NCBI GenBank assembly: GCA_963921935.1 | Contig: OY998175.1 | Coordinates: 229,360,122-229,424,121, forward strand | Length of the DNA stretch: 64,000 nucleotides | Origin: Galeruca laticollis | Taxonomy: Eukaryota > Arthropoda > Insecta > Coleoptera > Chrysomelidae | Direction of reading: 5' to 3' | Part shown: positions 11,440 through 21,497 of the stretch, in pieces | Layout of the letters: every line of letters starts with the position of its first letter | Position numbering within the stretch: position 1 is the stretch's first letter | Position numbers and translations under genes: made by a program | Notes under the pieces: model-generated | What the model saw: only the letters and a program-made list of their open reading frames with translations | The model's database searches: none | What the model was told of the DNA's origin: nothing

Positions 11440-13414
11440 CGGCGGGCGTAATTTCGGCCGGTAATCCCTTGGCCTACCTGCATAAATCAAAGGGTACCAT
11501 TTATGACAGGGGTAATTTCGGCCGAGGGGTTGATGTTTACGATGAGATTAAAATATTGGTAATTACGCTTAATAGTTTCTGTAAAATATTAGTTGTGTAT
11601 TTATTTGGAAATACCTAATCCTGTGTACCTGTCGGAAATACCTTTAATTTACTTATCTCTTTATTCTAATAACTATGTTGTACCTACTTAAGATTATTCC
11701 TTTAAATGTATAAAATTCACAAATAACAGGTATAAAATTATTATAGCTAGTCAGTATTATAACTTATCTTTAAGCTACTAGTCGATAGAAAGCATAAAAT
11801 ATATTATTTGTATACGATGGAATCAGTTTCAGTAATTAAGAGTTCACGCGGTTGTGACTTACTAGTTGTAGAAAAGTTTCAGTTTTGTAAACAGGACGTA
11901 TTAAAAAGTGGTGAAGTACGTTGGAGGTGTATAAAGAAAAATTTAAGATGTTTAGCCAAACTGTACACTGTTGGTGCGGAATACACAGTTACTAGAAGTG
12001 AATTAATCCACAACCACGAGTCCGATGAAACTACGTTGGAGAGAAAAATAGTGACGACTTCATGCAAGCGCAAAGCTGAGGAAGACATATCGGAGAAACC
12101 TTCAAAAATTATTAAAAGCGTTCTTTCAAATCATTTGCCTGAGAATTTGTCATCGATAGATGTCAGTCTAATAAGAAGAAATTTGTACAACAGCCGCCGT
12201 AAGCTCTTACCAGCCCTGCCTAAGGATATTCACGATGTACATTCTGTACTCGATAGTTATGGACCGAAAACCACAACAGGTGAAATTTTTTTGTTTATTA
12301 ACAGCACAGCTGATAATATCATTGTTTTTTCTTGCCATACAAATATAATAAGTTTATGTAAAATGAAAGATTTTTACATGGATGGCACATTTTCTTATTG
12401 TACAAAATATTTTTATCAGTTATTTACCATCCATGGACTGGAAAATGGGCATTATGTTCCTCTTTTGTATTGTCTGTTGCCCAATAAGACCAGTGACACA
12501 TATATGAGACTTTTTCTGTTGGTAAAATCTAAAATTTTTGAACTTTATAATATTGTTTTTGAACCGAAGGAGGTATTTGTGGATTTTGAAATCGCAATTC
12601 ATAACGCATTAAAAGTTGTCTTTCCCAAAACCAAACTAAATGGTTGTAGATTCCACTTGCACCAGGCGTGGTATAGGAAAATACAATCATTAGGGTTAAC
12701 CCAAATGTATAAAGATAAAAACTGCGAGGAAAGCAAATGGCTTACTCATACTTTTGGGCTAACTTATTTAGACCCCTCTGAAGTTGAAGATTGTTTCATA
12801 TTTGATCTCATGTCATACAAACCGGACCATAAACTTATAGATAAATACGCAGACTATTTATTAGAAAACTACATAGCTCCAGAATCTCATTTTCCACCAA
12901 ATATATGGGCATATGAAAACCCATCAATTAAAAGAACCACAAATGCCTGCGAATCATTCCATTCGCACTTTAATTCTAGTTTTTATTCAAGTCACCCTTC
13001 TATATTTATTTTTATAGAAAAATTAAAAGATTGTCAGATCGATGCATATTTAAAAATAAAAAATTTAAATATTCCAGCAAAAATTAAAGACAAACAAGTA
13101 AAAAACAAACTAAAATTTATCGAAAACATGGTAAATATGCTTCGATCTGACAATATTTCTAGAATTAATTTCGTTAAATCTGTATCACATCAAAACGTTT
13201 TTTAAAAATTTATAGTTTACCTAAGTTATAGAAATAAGTTGATGTAATAATTTTATTGAAATAAAGAAATATTTTAATATAAAGCATTCTGTTATTTTAT
13301 TTGATTTGCGGCCGAAAATACCTATGAGATAAGGAAGCAACTTAAAACCTCCGGCCGAATTTACCTACCGGCTTTTAGTACCTGCCCTTTTTCCGGCCGA
13401 AATTACATCCGCCC
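11440..13414 (+). mobile_element. compact MULE (Mutator-like element), intact
   Basis: A 1975-bp element with GC-rich ends in an AT-rich setting. The left end (from 11440) contains GTAATTTCGGCCGG and the right end (to 13414) its complement CCGGCCGAAATTAC. The flanks share the 8-bp repeat GAAGCGGT (11432-11439 and 13415-13422). The core TAATTTCGGCCG recurs subterminally: twice on the left (near 11449 and 11509) and in three variants on the right (near 13308, 13355, 13392). The interior is one plus-strand transposase gene. The element lies inside the Tc1-like element and so is younger than it. Confidence 0.9.
11817..13205 (+). CDS. FLYWCH-MULE transposase, full-length open frame
   Basis: A 462-codon frame from ATG 11817 (ACGATGG context; the frame is open three codons further upstream without another ATG) to the stop at 13203-13205. 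Residues about 10-70 form a FLYWCH zinc finger: RWRC, CLAKLY, HNHE. Residues about 170-300 form the MULE (RNase H-like) domain: FYMDGTFSYC with the first Asp, VFVDFEIAIHNAL with the second, and the CRFHLHQAWYRKI motif. A later NACESFHSHF supplies a likely catalytic Glu. AATAAA follows at 13260. No stop or frameshift is visible, unlike every other transposase in the window. A domesticated gene is possible, but the flanking TIRs and target duplication argue for a mobile copy. Confidence 0.93.
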   Translation: MESVSVIKSSRGCDLLVVEKFQFCKQDVLKSGEVRWRCIKKNLRCLAKLYTVGAEYTVTRSELIHNHESDETTLERKIVTTSCKRKAEEDISEKPSKIIKSVLSNHLPENLSSIDVSLIRRNLYNSRRKLLPALPKDIHDVHSVLDSYGPKTTTGEIFLFINSTADNIIVFSCHTNIISLCKMKDFYMDGTFSYCTKYFYQLFTIHGLENGHYVPLLYCLLPNKTSDTYMRLFLLVKSKIFELYNIVFEPKEVFVDFEIAIHNALKVVFPKTKLNGCRFHLHQAWYRKIQSLGLTQMYKDKNCEESKWLTHTFGLTYLDPSEVEDCFIFDLMSYKPDHKLIDKYADYLLENYIAPESHFPPNIWAYENPSIKRTTNACESFHSHFNSSFYSSHPSIFIFIEKLKDCQIDAYLKIKNLNIPAKIKDKQVKNKLKFIENMVNMLRSDNISRINFVKSVSHQNVF

Positions 13415-13711
13415 GAAGCGGTTGCCATTCTTGCCATTCGGAGGTCGTTAAATAACAATTATCCCTTTCTATTCTGGTTACGCCTATGACGCACGTTAAT
13501 CCTCTTAGGCCTACTGTAGTAACAATGAAAGATCATAAAATAATGTGATAGTCCAAGAAATGTAATAAATTTTGTATTGAAATTAACAAAAACCATTTAG
13601 AATGCATTACAAATATTGAAGTTTTACCGCACGTACTGTACTATAGTTTTGCATACCGAATTAGTTTTTATTCTGGGAATTTACTCTCTCTTGATTTTCA
13701 AATAGACTATA

Positions 13712-14039
13712 GAATAATAGATGACACTACACAAAACAATGACATTTAATTTTTTCATTTATTTATAATTCATAACACGGAACGGAATAAATTAAGGACC
13801 TGCGTATACAAAAACAAAGAAAATAATATAGAGTTTTATGCTTTAGATATATAGAACCTGTAAAATATCGTTAAGCTGCAGGAATTTCAAGTATTTCCAT
13901 ATAAATCCCGATCCAGCCGGAATTCCGGCGGTCCGGTCCGGTTACCGGCGGGCATCCCGGTTTCGGACCGGCCAAATACTCGATCAGGTTCATCCCTAGT
14001 TAAAAATATAACGAAATCTTTCTCCCCTCATCGCAATTT
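13712..14039. other. spacer with a short GC-rich block
   Basis: No open frame. At 13910-13975 there is an unusual run of CCGG-containing words (TCCGGCGGTCCGGTCCGG, then TTACCGGCGGGC), GC-rich in an AT-rich background and imperfectly self-complementary. I see no gene. Confidence 0.4.
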
Positions 14040-14376
14040 CTGGACTGGGAGAAATGCCAAGAAATTGATCAAAATTCATAAACGAGAGATATTTTTATCT
14101 ACAACAAATTCTTGTTTTCTGTTATCAATGCTTTTTACAGCCATCACTTGTACCATCTCTTCAATTTCTTCTACAACACACACACACACACACACACACA
14201 AAAATAAGTTCTGTCATTTTTCTCTTTCCTCCTAGAAATTTGACCAAAATGAAATCTCCTTGCTTTAGGTTTTCTGTTGTTGTAGGCTATATATTTCCGA
14301 GTGTTCCAGGCTGTCTATTCTCCACTTCTTCACCTTCAAAGCTTTCCTCATCTACTTCCTGAGTATTATCAATATC
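14040..14376 (-). pseudogene. C-terminal fragment of a second pogo-type transposase
   Basis: The minus strand reads DNTQEVDEESFEGEEVENRQ, then LKQGDFILVKFLGGKRK, then VVEEIEEMVQVMAVKSIDNR and EFVVDKNISRL before a stop. This matches the C-terminal module of insect pogo/jerky-like transposases and is the counterpart of GDYVVVAFPC at 2590-3171. A (CA)n tract at 14175-14200 interrupts it. The rest of the gene is missing: at 14377 the sequence changes to the leader repeat described next. Confidence 0.6.
14175..14200. repeat. (AC)n microsatellite
   Basis: About 13 uninterrupted AC dinucleotides, lying within the pogo tail fragment and separating two conserved blocks of it. Confidence 0.95.
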
Positions 14377-14598
14377 ATGTATATTATGCGAGCGTAGCCA
14401 TTTTACAGGGCATCCCTCGGACCAGGTTAATAATTTTTTGCTAATTTGTAAACGCTGAGCTTGATTTTGTTGCTAATGCCGTTTCCAAGAAAACGCAAAC
14501 TATGCTAGCGTAATATTAAGCTAGCGTAATATTAAGCTAGCGTAGCCACGCGCTATAACTATAAAAATAAGTAATATTAAAAAAACTAAATGCACGTA
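14377..14598 (+). repeat. leader unit shared with the 55.9-kb satellite block
   Basis: From ATGTATATTATGC to about 14598 this matches 55918-56130 over about 220 bp: AGCGTAGCCATTTTACAGGG, CGCTGAGCTTGATTTTGTTG, GCCGTTTCCAAGAAAACGC, and AGCTAGCGTAGCCAC...CGCTATAAC. It contains 2.5 copies of a 16-bp tandem word (CTAGCGTAATATTAAG, 14512-14547). Unlike the 55.9-kb copy it is not followed by a satellite array but runs into a truncated LINE. It begins where the pogo tail fragment stops. Confidence 0.85.
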
Positions 14599-14605
14599 AC
14601 CCCGT

Positions 14606-16309
14606 TTATTGGTATTGGTGCTCCCCCAGACCAGATGGTGGGCATTGGCGTCCATTCCCAAGATGAGGTGCTTCCCCGTCTCTGATCCGTGTTCCACTAA
14701 TCCTCCTCATTTCCATGGACGGAGGTGCTTCTGCGGAATCGAATGGCAGATACACTGTTGCAAGTAGGATTCTGATGTTTCCATCACCTGCCTGCAGGTG
14801 TACCTCAGTCACGGCAGTGTCCCTAGAACATAAATCCGTTATTTTCAACATTTTGATATTATTCCTGATAAAAATACATGCCCTTGGGTTTGCATTATCA
14901 GTGTCGTAGATTAACTTATCCTGCGCAGCGCTCATTCCCATTACTCTGCCTTTGACGGTCCATGGTTCTTGAATAAGAACTACTCCTATGTCATCAGCCA
15001 GGATCTTCTGGCAGAGCGTCGCCGTTGCCGCTCTACTGTGATGCAGGTTGATTTGTAGCACTGCGGTCATCATTGCTATCTTTATGTGATCCCCCTGCAA
15101 CTTGAAGAGAACTCTTTCTGCTCCCACGAATGGGCGCATACCAAGTTTCCTCAGCTTCTGCAGGGATTCGTCGTCAATGTGGATGACTAGGAACTGTCCT
15201 TCTGGCGTGGTATTACCACCCACAACAGCCCAGTGCTCGATGTTTAATCCACTCTGGCTCTTTAGACCAAGCATCACGTCTTCCTTTGTCTCCGCTCCCG
15301 TGGATCGTGGTACAAAAGTTGTGACTTTGCACATCTTCACAAGTTTTTTGGCCGGGCCCAGTCTCAGATGAATCTCGCCAAACGGATTCAGCTGCTTGAA
15401 CTGGGCTTCTAACCATACCTTTGTGATAGAATTTGCGCAGCCTACAACTACTGCGCCGTTCTCAGGGTGGCAGCTGGATATTCTGATGTCTTCGCCCCGT
15501 AGGGCACGTCTCCCCAGCTCCATTTTGATTTTTAAGGCTGTCTCTTTGTCCAGCCTTGTTTCTGGATGGATCACATGGACAATTGCCATCTTTTCAACCA
15601 TCAGTTTCTCGGCGAAGGACTCAGGTGCCTTTAAGGTTCTCGCTGAGCTTCCCTCTGCCTTATATCTTTTTGTCATCCTTACAGATTCCTCCGAAGTTCG
15701 CTGCGAGTGCAACCTTTTCCCTCCTGGAGTTACGTGTTTGGATGATGACGGTTGGGCTTCTGGTTTCGCACCTTGCCTCGGCTTCACCCCCGCGCCCAGG
15801 GTTCCAGAGGAACCGGTTTTGCTAAGGGGTGGTTCAGCCGGAGCACCATGCTTCTCCTTCCACGCCAATTGTATTTCTTTTCTGGAGAGAATCCTCTCGC
15901 CTTTAGCGAGGGCTTCTTCTCTCCTTAGACGTCTCAGTTCGTCTCTAGAGAGCCTCTTTTTTAGTTCTCCCTTTGGCGACTGCCTACCTGGATTCTTTGA
16001 GGTGTTGCCCGCCTCCCCAGAACTTAGCAACTTGTCCTCCTCCATCGCTGTAGGAGAATTGTTGCTTGTTGTTAACTGAATAGGAATTCCTGCGGTCTCT
16101 TGGCCACATTCCAATTCAGTAGTTTTTTGTTTTAGTATCGGGTCATCCATATGTTCCCACGAGTACCGGGTTAGTGCGGTCCATTCCCCCAGTGAACCGT
16201 TTGGGAGAATAAGGCTAATACTCTGGGAGGTCGCCCGGTGTCCCAGAGGCTCCGTTTGCGACGGTGCTCCTCCACCGTCATGCACCCATTGGCACGGGTC
16301 GCTTGACAC
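14606..16309 (-). pseudogene. LINE ORF1 (DUF4780-like) running into the endonuclease domain
   Basis: A 567-codon frame. Residues about 1-220 are low-complexity and basic (KKRLSRDELRRLRREEALAK, ERILSRKEIQLAWKEKHG). Residues about 230-405 resemble the DUF4780 domain found with ORF1 proteins of I/R1/LOA-group LINEs (EKMAIVHVIHPETRLDKE, NPFGEIHLRLGPAKK). From residue about 415 it becomes an endonuclease/exonuclease/phosphatase domain (LQINLHHSRAAT, VVLIQEPWTVKGRVMG). Near 14700 a one-base loss shifts frame: the conserved HLILGMDANAHH...WGSTNTN catalytic segment continues in the neighbouring frame to about 14590. ORF1 and ORF2 appear fused in one frame, possibly by an indel. Clade is uncertain. 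Confidence 0.75.
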
Positions 16310-16403
16310 CTTGGGTTGGGGGATGTTTATAGACCTCCCGGTCTAGATCCGCTGAGTTCAGTTGCAACAGGGCCACCATGTGAAGGGTGTAATCTATGAT
16401 CAC

Positions 16404-17172
16404 TAAAGCTTGGAAAATATGCAAAATGCATGTTAAGTGCATATGTGCATATTTCGCCATTTTTTGAATAATGCATATGCAAAATAAAATAATGCATATT
16501 TTACCGTATTTTTGCAAAAATTTAATTTTTTAGTGCATTTTTAGAACAATGCACAGTGCGACGGCTTGTCAGGTAGCCGCAATTCATCTTTGTATCGGGA
16601 TTAGGACCCACTAATTACTATTTTACTGCCGTTCTTGTGTTAAACGACAGATGGTCTCATAAAATGGGACTATTTTTACATTTCTTTCAAATAATAATTC
16701 TTCACGTCCGGCTTAAATATTTCGGTGGTTGTAAAAACCATGGGTCGTAATAAAATAACCTTGCTAGCTCGTAAATGATATTCTTCATTCATTCCCGCTA
16801 CCAGTTTTCAAACTATTAAATATGCTTTTGGGGAAGGGATTGCACATTGTAAAGAAAATGTTAATTTGCCTTCATCCTCAAATCTACGAAAGAAATATGT
16901 TGATATAAACTACGACGCTGCTTTAACAAATATTAGAGATGAACTGAAAAACAAATCTTTGTGGTTTTCAGTTGATGAAACCACACATGTTAAGGGGAGG
17001 TATGTAGCTAATCTAATCGTTGGCGCTTTAAATGAAAACTGTCAAGGAAAGGGTCATTTAATAAGTGTTAAGGTATTACAAAAAACATATTTAACTGCAT
17101 ATTTTGACCTATTTTTAGAGCATATTTGCATGCATATTTTGGTATTTTTTAGTGCATATTTTCCAAGCCTTA
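16404..17172 (+). mobile_element. 769-bp non-autonomous hAT derivative
   Basis: Inverted ends TAAAGCTTGGAAAATATGC (from 16404) and the complement TAAGGCTTGGAAAATATGC (to 17172) are flanked by a perfect 8-bp duplication ATGATCAC (16396-16403 and 17173-17180). It interrupts the 5' region of the LINE, whose sequence resumes on both sides. The ends are rich in GCATAT words. It retains a transposase remnant at 16866-17090. Confidence 0.92.
16866..17090 (+). pseudogene. hAT transposase fragment
   Basis: The open stretch contains LWFSVDETTHVKGRYVANLI, matching the first catalytic-Asp region of hAT transposases (usual form SIDETTD..GRYVANV). The frame then runs into the right terminal DNA of the element and out into the LINE. 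About 50-60 residues of real similarity remain, so this is an internally deleted derivative. Confidence 0.75.
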
Positions 17173-17374
17173 ATGATCACACACTCCCAATCATCTTGGG
17201 AGTACCCAGCGGTCCTGGGTTTAAGGAGGTGCAATGTTCCAGGACTAAATCCTATCCCTATCCCCTGGGCTGTTCTTCTCTCTCCCTTTCAACTTTACGT
17301 CGATTGCGAGAGGGCACAGATTCCTCGACCCCTTGACGTAGCTTGCCAGATTATGAATTCGCCGTGAAGCAGTA

Positions 17375-17830
17375 TCATTTGATAGCGGTACAGTAGAAAG
17401 ATGTTAGATGTTTTGCAGATTTTTCATCAAGCATACATTTTATTATGTCTAACACACATGGCTTTATTGAATTCTCAGCGATAGTGTGTGTTTCATCTGC
17501 TTGTGAAATGCGATATCTAACTAAATATGATGCCCACCGTGGCCTTTCATTGATAGTTTGGGTTACAAGCATCATAGTTTTTTGACTTTCCAATTCTTGT
17601 TCTTTTTTACGTACATAAAATTCTTTATTTTTGTCTTTAGACTCGGGGTGTACAGTTTCCAAATGCCGGCGCAACTAGGCAGGTGCCATGGAACTATTAG
17701 GAAGCAGTTTACTACATAACATACAGAGAGGTGAACAATTGGATTCAACAAATTCCAAACTGATATGATTCATCATACTTCCTTTTTCCCCTTTGAAACC
17801 GTGGAGCTTGACATCGTTGCATCATCGTCT
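17375..17830 (-). pseudogene. ZBED5/Buster-type hAT transposase, N-terminal fragment
   Basis: The minus strand encodes a BED-like zinc finger (CSPLCMLCSKLLPN, then LRRHLETVHPESKDK), then FYVRKKEQELESQK and YRISQADETHTIAENSIKPC, the arrangement of ZBED5/SCAND3-like hAT proteins. A TAG between APA and LRRH and a frame change near 17775 break it. The rest of the transposase is absent and no terminal repeats were recognised. Confidence 0.7.
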
Positions 17831-19060
17831 GAATCGGTAATTGCTGTATACTCCGCGCTTATTTTATTAATAGTAATAATAATAATGTTTATTTGTACAA
17901 TACAAAAAAAATAATTACATAAATAATCGGACAAATAAACAAAAAGTAAGCGCAAAGCCTAATTGGCTGTCTGCGGATAGTGCATACAATAAAAAAGACG
18001 TGTGGCACTCGGAGACTGCCGCGTTAAAGCTATTGCATAGAGTTTTACACTTTGACGTTCACAATTTCTTTTTCTTTTTAGCTCTTTATGCTTTTCTTCT
18101 CTATAAAAAGAAAATATATAGGTATAAATAATTAGGTATTAATAGTGTAATTATACACCAAAACAATTATTCATTCAAAAAATTTGAACAAAAATAACGA
18201 TATCAAGAGTTTGATCATCGAATTTCGCGCGATGTACATTTATATAGATATAATATCATATTATATATACTTTCTCTGCGCGGCATTAATGTGTATTACC
18301 TATACATAAAAAGTGTGTGTGTGTGTGTATATAAAAAGGGCTACTTTTAATATCGCTCATTTTAATATCAAAATTTTTGGTTACCTTTATAGCAGTATTA
18401 TATATAAATTAACAAAAATAAATAAATAATACTGCATTTGTGATAATAATAATAAAATGTATGTATATAGAGTACTCACTCATTTTCTTTCACTATTTTT
18501 CCGTGACTTTCTTCATTAATAAATGCACTTTGTTTATTCATATTTAAAACACTTTGTACACAAATTATACGAATACAGATATTCACTGTTGTACATAGAA
18601 GCTATGCAATAGCTTAAAACGTGTTTAGACTAATTATCATAATATTATTTTAAAATATATCAAGAATGTTCTGCACAAATTCGCAAAACCTCAAAGCCAA
18701 TGGGCTGCCTGCGTTGGACTTTTGCGAACTATGCGGAACATCATTCAAGAGTTTGCAACAATTTCGGTGTAGTACATTATAGTTTTTCTTAACTAACAAT
18801 AAGTGTATGCCTATTAGTGACAAATTAACAAAGCCTAGAGGATGTCGGCTAAAAAAATTGTTACGAGTACGGATTCCACTAGACTCACTAGAGTAATATG
18901 AACATCAAGTTCCAATTTTCAATTTCAATACCAATAAAGACGGGACTACTAAACATAAGCAGAAAGCCAAATATAAAATTTTAACAGCTACTCTATACAT
19001 TCAGTTTATTCTCTATTATATGATGTATTTTTCTTCTATCTTCTATAAAAATAAATTGCT
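17831..19060. other. non-coding spacer with simple repeats
   Basis: AT-rich with no supported gene. It includes an (AAT)-rich patch near 17868-17885, a (GT)n tract at about 18311-18328, and an imperfect inverted repeat at 18658-18755. Confidence 0.6.
18658..18755. repeat. imperfect inverted repeat, possible small fold-back
   Basis: CAAGAATGTTCTGCACAAAT then TCGCAAAA on the left pairs imperfectly with TTTTGCGAA then GCGGAACATCATTCAAG on the right, around a GC-richer centre (CCAATGGGCTGCCTGCG). Arms are about 28-30 bp. No clear target duplication. Confidence 0.5.
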
Positions 19061-19070
19061 TAAGCTTCGA

Positions 19071-20640
19071 TTAGTATAAATTATAATCAACTATACTTTT
19101 CAATTGCTGGGGAAGGTAGTTGAATACTCTAAGGGCAAGAAAGGTGTAACATTTTTGACCAACAGTTTTATTTGAAGTTGAGAAATTTTCTATTGGTTTT
19201 ATTTCTGGTCTCATGAAAATGGGAAACAAGCAAGAACTTACTCTTGTTTTTTGACAATACAATGCTATTTTATAAAAATAAATCTGACGTTGGTCAAGTA
19301 TTCTGCTTTCTTCATAGAGAACATCACTTGAAAAGTCACGGTCCTTATTCAAAGTAATTTTCAGAAAAAAATTTGGAGTATCCCTATCCTAATATACCAT
19401 AACTTATCCTAGAGTCAACAAGGGCAAAATAGACCATTTTCAATTGAGGTACTTTCATTACTTTAGCAAGATATTTGAATTTATATGTCATTGTCCGAAG
19501 CGTATTACTGACTTGTTCAATGTGAATATTCCATCTCAAGTGGCGATCTATTGTGACACCTAAATATTTCATTTTATCTGTCAGTTTAATTTCAATAATT
19601 TGGTTGTAATATGGAACATCTAGTGAATCGAAGTCAGGTAATCCATTCACGTAGCTTGAAAGTGGAAGTGCCATGGTTTTTTTGAAATTGATCGTCAACA
19701 ACTTGTGATTGAACCAGTTTATGAATTTAGTGAAATCATTCTCAGCATTCCGTTTCAGATCACTCCATGTGTCAGCGGTATTAAGCATTGCAGTATCGTC
19801 AGCAAAACTGAAGATTTTTCCGCTGGTATTGATATTAAGTAAGCTATTTATGTAGAATATAAATAATAGTGGACCTAAAACGGTACCTTGTGGTACTCCA
19901 CATTCCACTTCCTTAGCATTACTGATATTGTTATTGATTTTGACAATTTGTTGGCGGTTCGAGATATAACTTTTAAAAAGCTCGTGAACACGCCCTCTAC
20001 AACCCATATTTTGCAAAGCCCCCAATAGTTGTGCATGGTCTACGGTGTGAAATGCCTTACCAAGGTCAAGAAAAATACATAATGCTGGTTTGGCGTTATC
20101 GAGGGCTTCATACATTCTAGACGTCAAGGCTAAAATTGCATCCTCCGTTGATCGTTTCTTTTGAAATCCAAATTGATTTTCGTTCAACAATCCAAATTTC
20201 ATCATAAATGACTCCAGGCGTGATTTTATGGCTTTTTCGAAAACGTTTGCAAAGCTATTAATCAAAGATAGTAGTCTGTAGTTTGATATAATTTGTTTAT
20301 TACCCGATTTATGGAGTGGTTTAATGACAGATATTTTATGTTCGGGAGGACAAACACCTTTTTGCAAAACAGAGGTTGATGATAAATGACAATGGGGATG
20401 AAATTTCCCACGATATTTCTTTTAGGGTTTCGGATGTAATGCAGTTGACTCCAGGCGCCTTATGATTTTTTAGAGTGTTTATTATGTCAAATATTTCTTC
20501 TTCCGTGGTAGGTATCAAGAACATGGAGTTGGGATTAATTTTTACGGATGGAGGTGGTGATAATGGGGTTTTTATGTTTTTTGCGAGATCTGGTCCAACT
20601 TTGGTGAAAAAATTTGCGAATGTTTCTGCCAGTTCGAAAT
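19071..20640 (-). pseudogene. CR1-like LINE reverse transcriptase fragment
   Basis: The minus-strand RT begins near 20524 (LKNHKAPGVNCITSETLK), changes frame near 20360, and runs through 19384: NYRLLSLINSFANVFEK, NQFGFQKKRSTEDAI, FLDLGKAFHTVDH, CGVPQGTVLGPLLFIFYIN, and the catalytic FSFADDTAML (FADD in place of YADD). A stop follows ISYGILG (Trp codon lost) and another frame covers the C-terminal thumb (19071-19352; KTVGQKCYTFLALRVFNYLP). The domain order fits the CR1/L2-related group. The 5' endonuclease is missing or decayed beyond 20640. Confidence 0.8.
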
Positions 20641-21357
20641 CTGTTTCAACACACTATTTATAACAGTATTTTTATTTTTGTGTCCTGTTATACAATTGAT
20701 AACTTTCCATAGCTGGTTGGGATTATTTTTACTTTTTTCTATTTCAGCACTATGATAATTTTGTTTGGTTATTTTTATTAATGTATTGAATGGGTATTAA
20801 ATCTCTGTTTCAGTTCCAAATTGTTTTTGTTCTTTTGATATTCTTTGAATAAGCGGTCTCTACTGATAATTGAATTCATAATTCCTTTTGTAATCCAATC
20901 TTTTTTTTGTTTAATTTGCTTTTCTTGAATGTCACAGTGCTGTCTTTTATAATTTCAGAGATTTTTGTTGAGAAAATGAATTAGCAACTACAGGGTCATT
21001 CATTTCGTACAAAGTATTCCAATTTGATTCTGTTAAGTTTCTTTTTAATTTTTTATAATTAATACGTTTTGAGATGATGGTTTTCAGTTTGAACATTTTC
21101 ATTTGTTGGTTTTAAAAACGTGAAATCATCAGTGTTTAACTTATTGCGTATCGAAATAGTAAGGGATGAAAGCGGCGCTATCAGACTGCAGGCGTATCAT
21201 ATTATATATTTTGTATTTTCAACAGAACTAACTAATTGATTTTAAGGCATACAGGTGGAAAAGACGGAGAAGTGATTACGGTAACACCATCAATTTTTAT
21301 GTTGTTAATATAAACCGAGGGGGTAACCACTGGAGATTTTTTGTGGTAAAAGATTGC
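20641..21357. other. decayed LINE flank and spacer
   Basis: 20641-21130 is low-complexity T-rich DNA that may be the eroded upstream part of the CR1-like LINE (minus strand K/N-rich frames, heavily interrupted). 21130-21357 has no recognised feature. Confidence 0.35.
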
Positions 21358-21497
21358 CTCCCCTCAGGATCTCCACAGATTTCCTTGGATCTCCTCAGGG
21401 TTTCCCCGGATTTCCTTGGATCTCCCCGGATTTCCTTGGATCTCCTCGGATCTTCCCGGATTTCCTTGGATCTCCTCAGATTTCCTCGGAACTCCTC
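21358..21497. repeat. CTCC-rich minisatellite
   Basis: Tandem variants of a 20-24-bp word built from TTTCCTTGGATCTCCYCGGA, about six units. Related words reappear at 31088-31156, about 9.6 kb away. Confidence 0.85.

Larger units (their letters stand above)
9517..13709 (-). mobile_element. Tc1/IS630-like transposon with a nested MULE
   Basis: Perfect 39-bp inverted repeats at 9517-9555 (TAGTCTATTTGAAAATC...) and 13671-13709 are flanked by TA on both sides (9515-9516, 13710-13711). Subtracting the MULE insertion (11440-13414 plus its 8-bp duplication) leaves about 2.2 kb, a usual length for a single-gene element of this superfamily. The transposase (9979-11338) lies on the minus strand, and the MULE sits in its 5' flank. 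Confidence 0.9.
14599..17367 (-). mobile_element. non-LTR retrotransposon (I/R1-like group), 5' part only
   Basis: A minus-strand element with a 5' region (17181-17367 and 16310-16395, split by a hAT derivative at 16404-17172), ORF1 and the first part of the endonuclease. It stops at about 14599 inside the endonuclease, so the reverse transcriptase and 3' end are missing. That is the opposite of normal LINE 5' truncation and implies later breakage or replacement by the leader repeat at 14377-14598. Confidence 0.75.

Noticed and set aside
15396..16079. 227-codon plus-strand open frame
   Set aside because: It is the antisense shadow of the LINE ORF1 frame (14606-16309), which has recognisable domains. 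The plus frame has Ser/Leu-rich chance composition.
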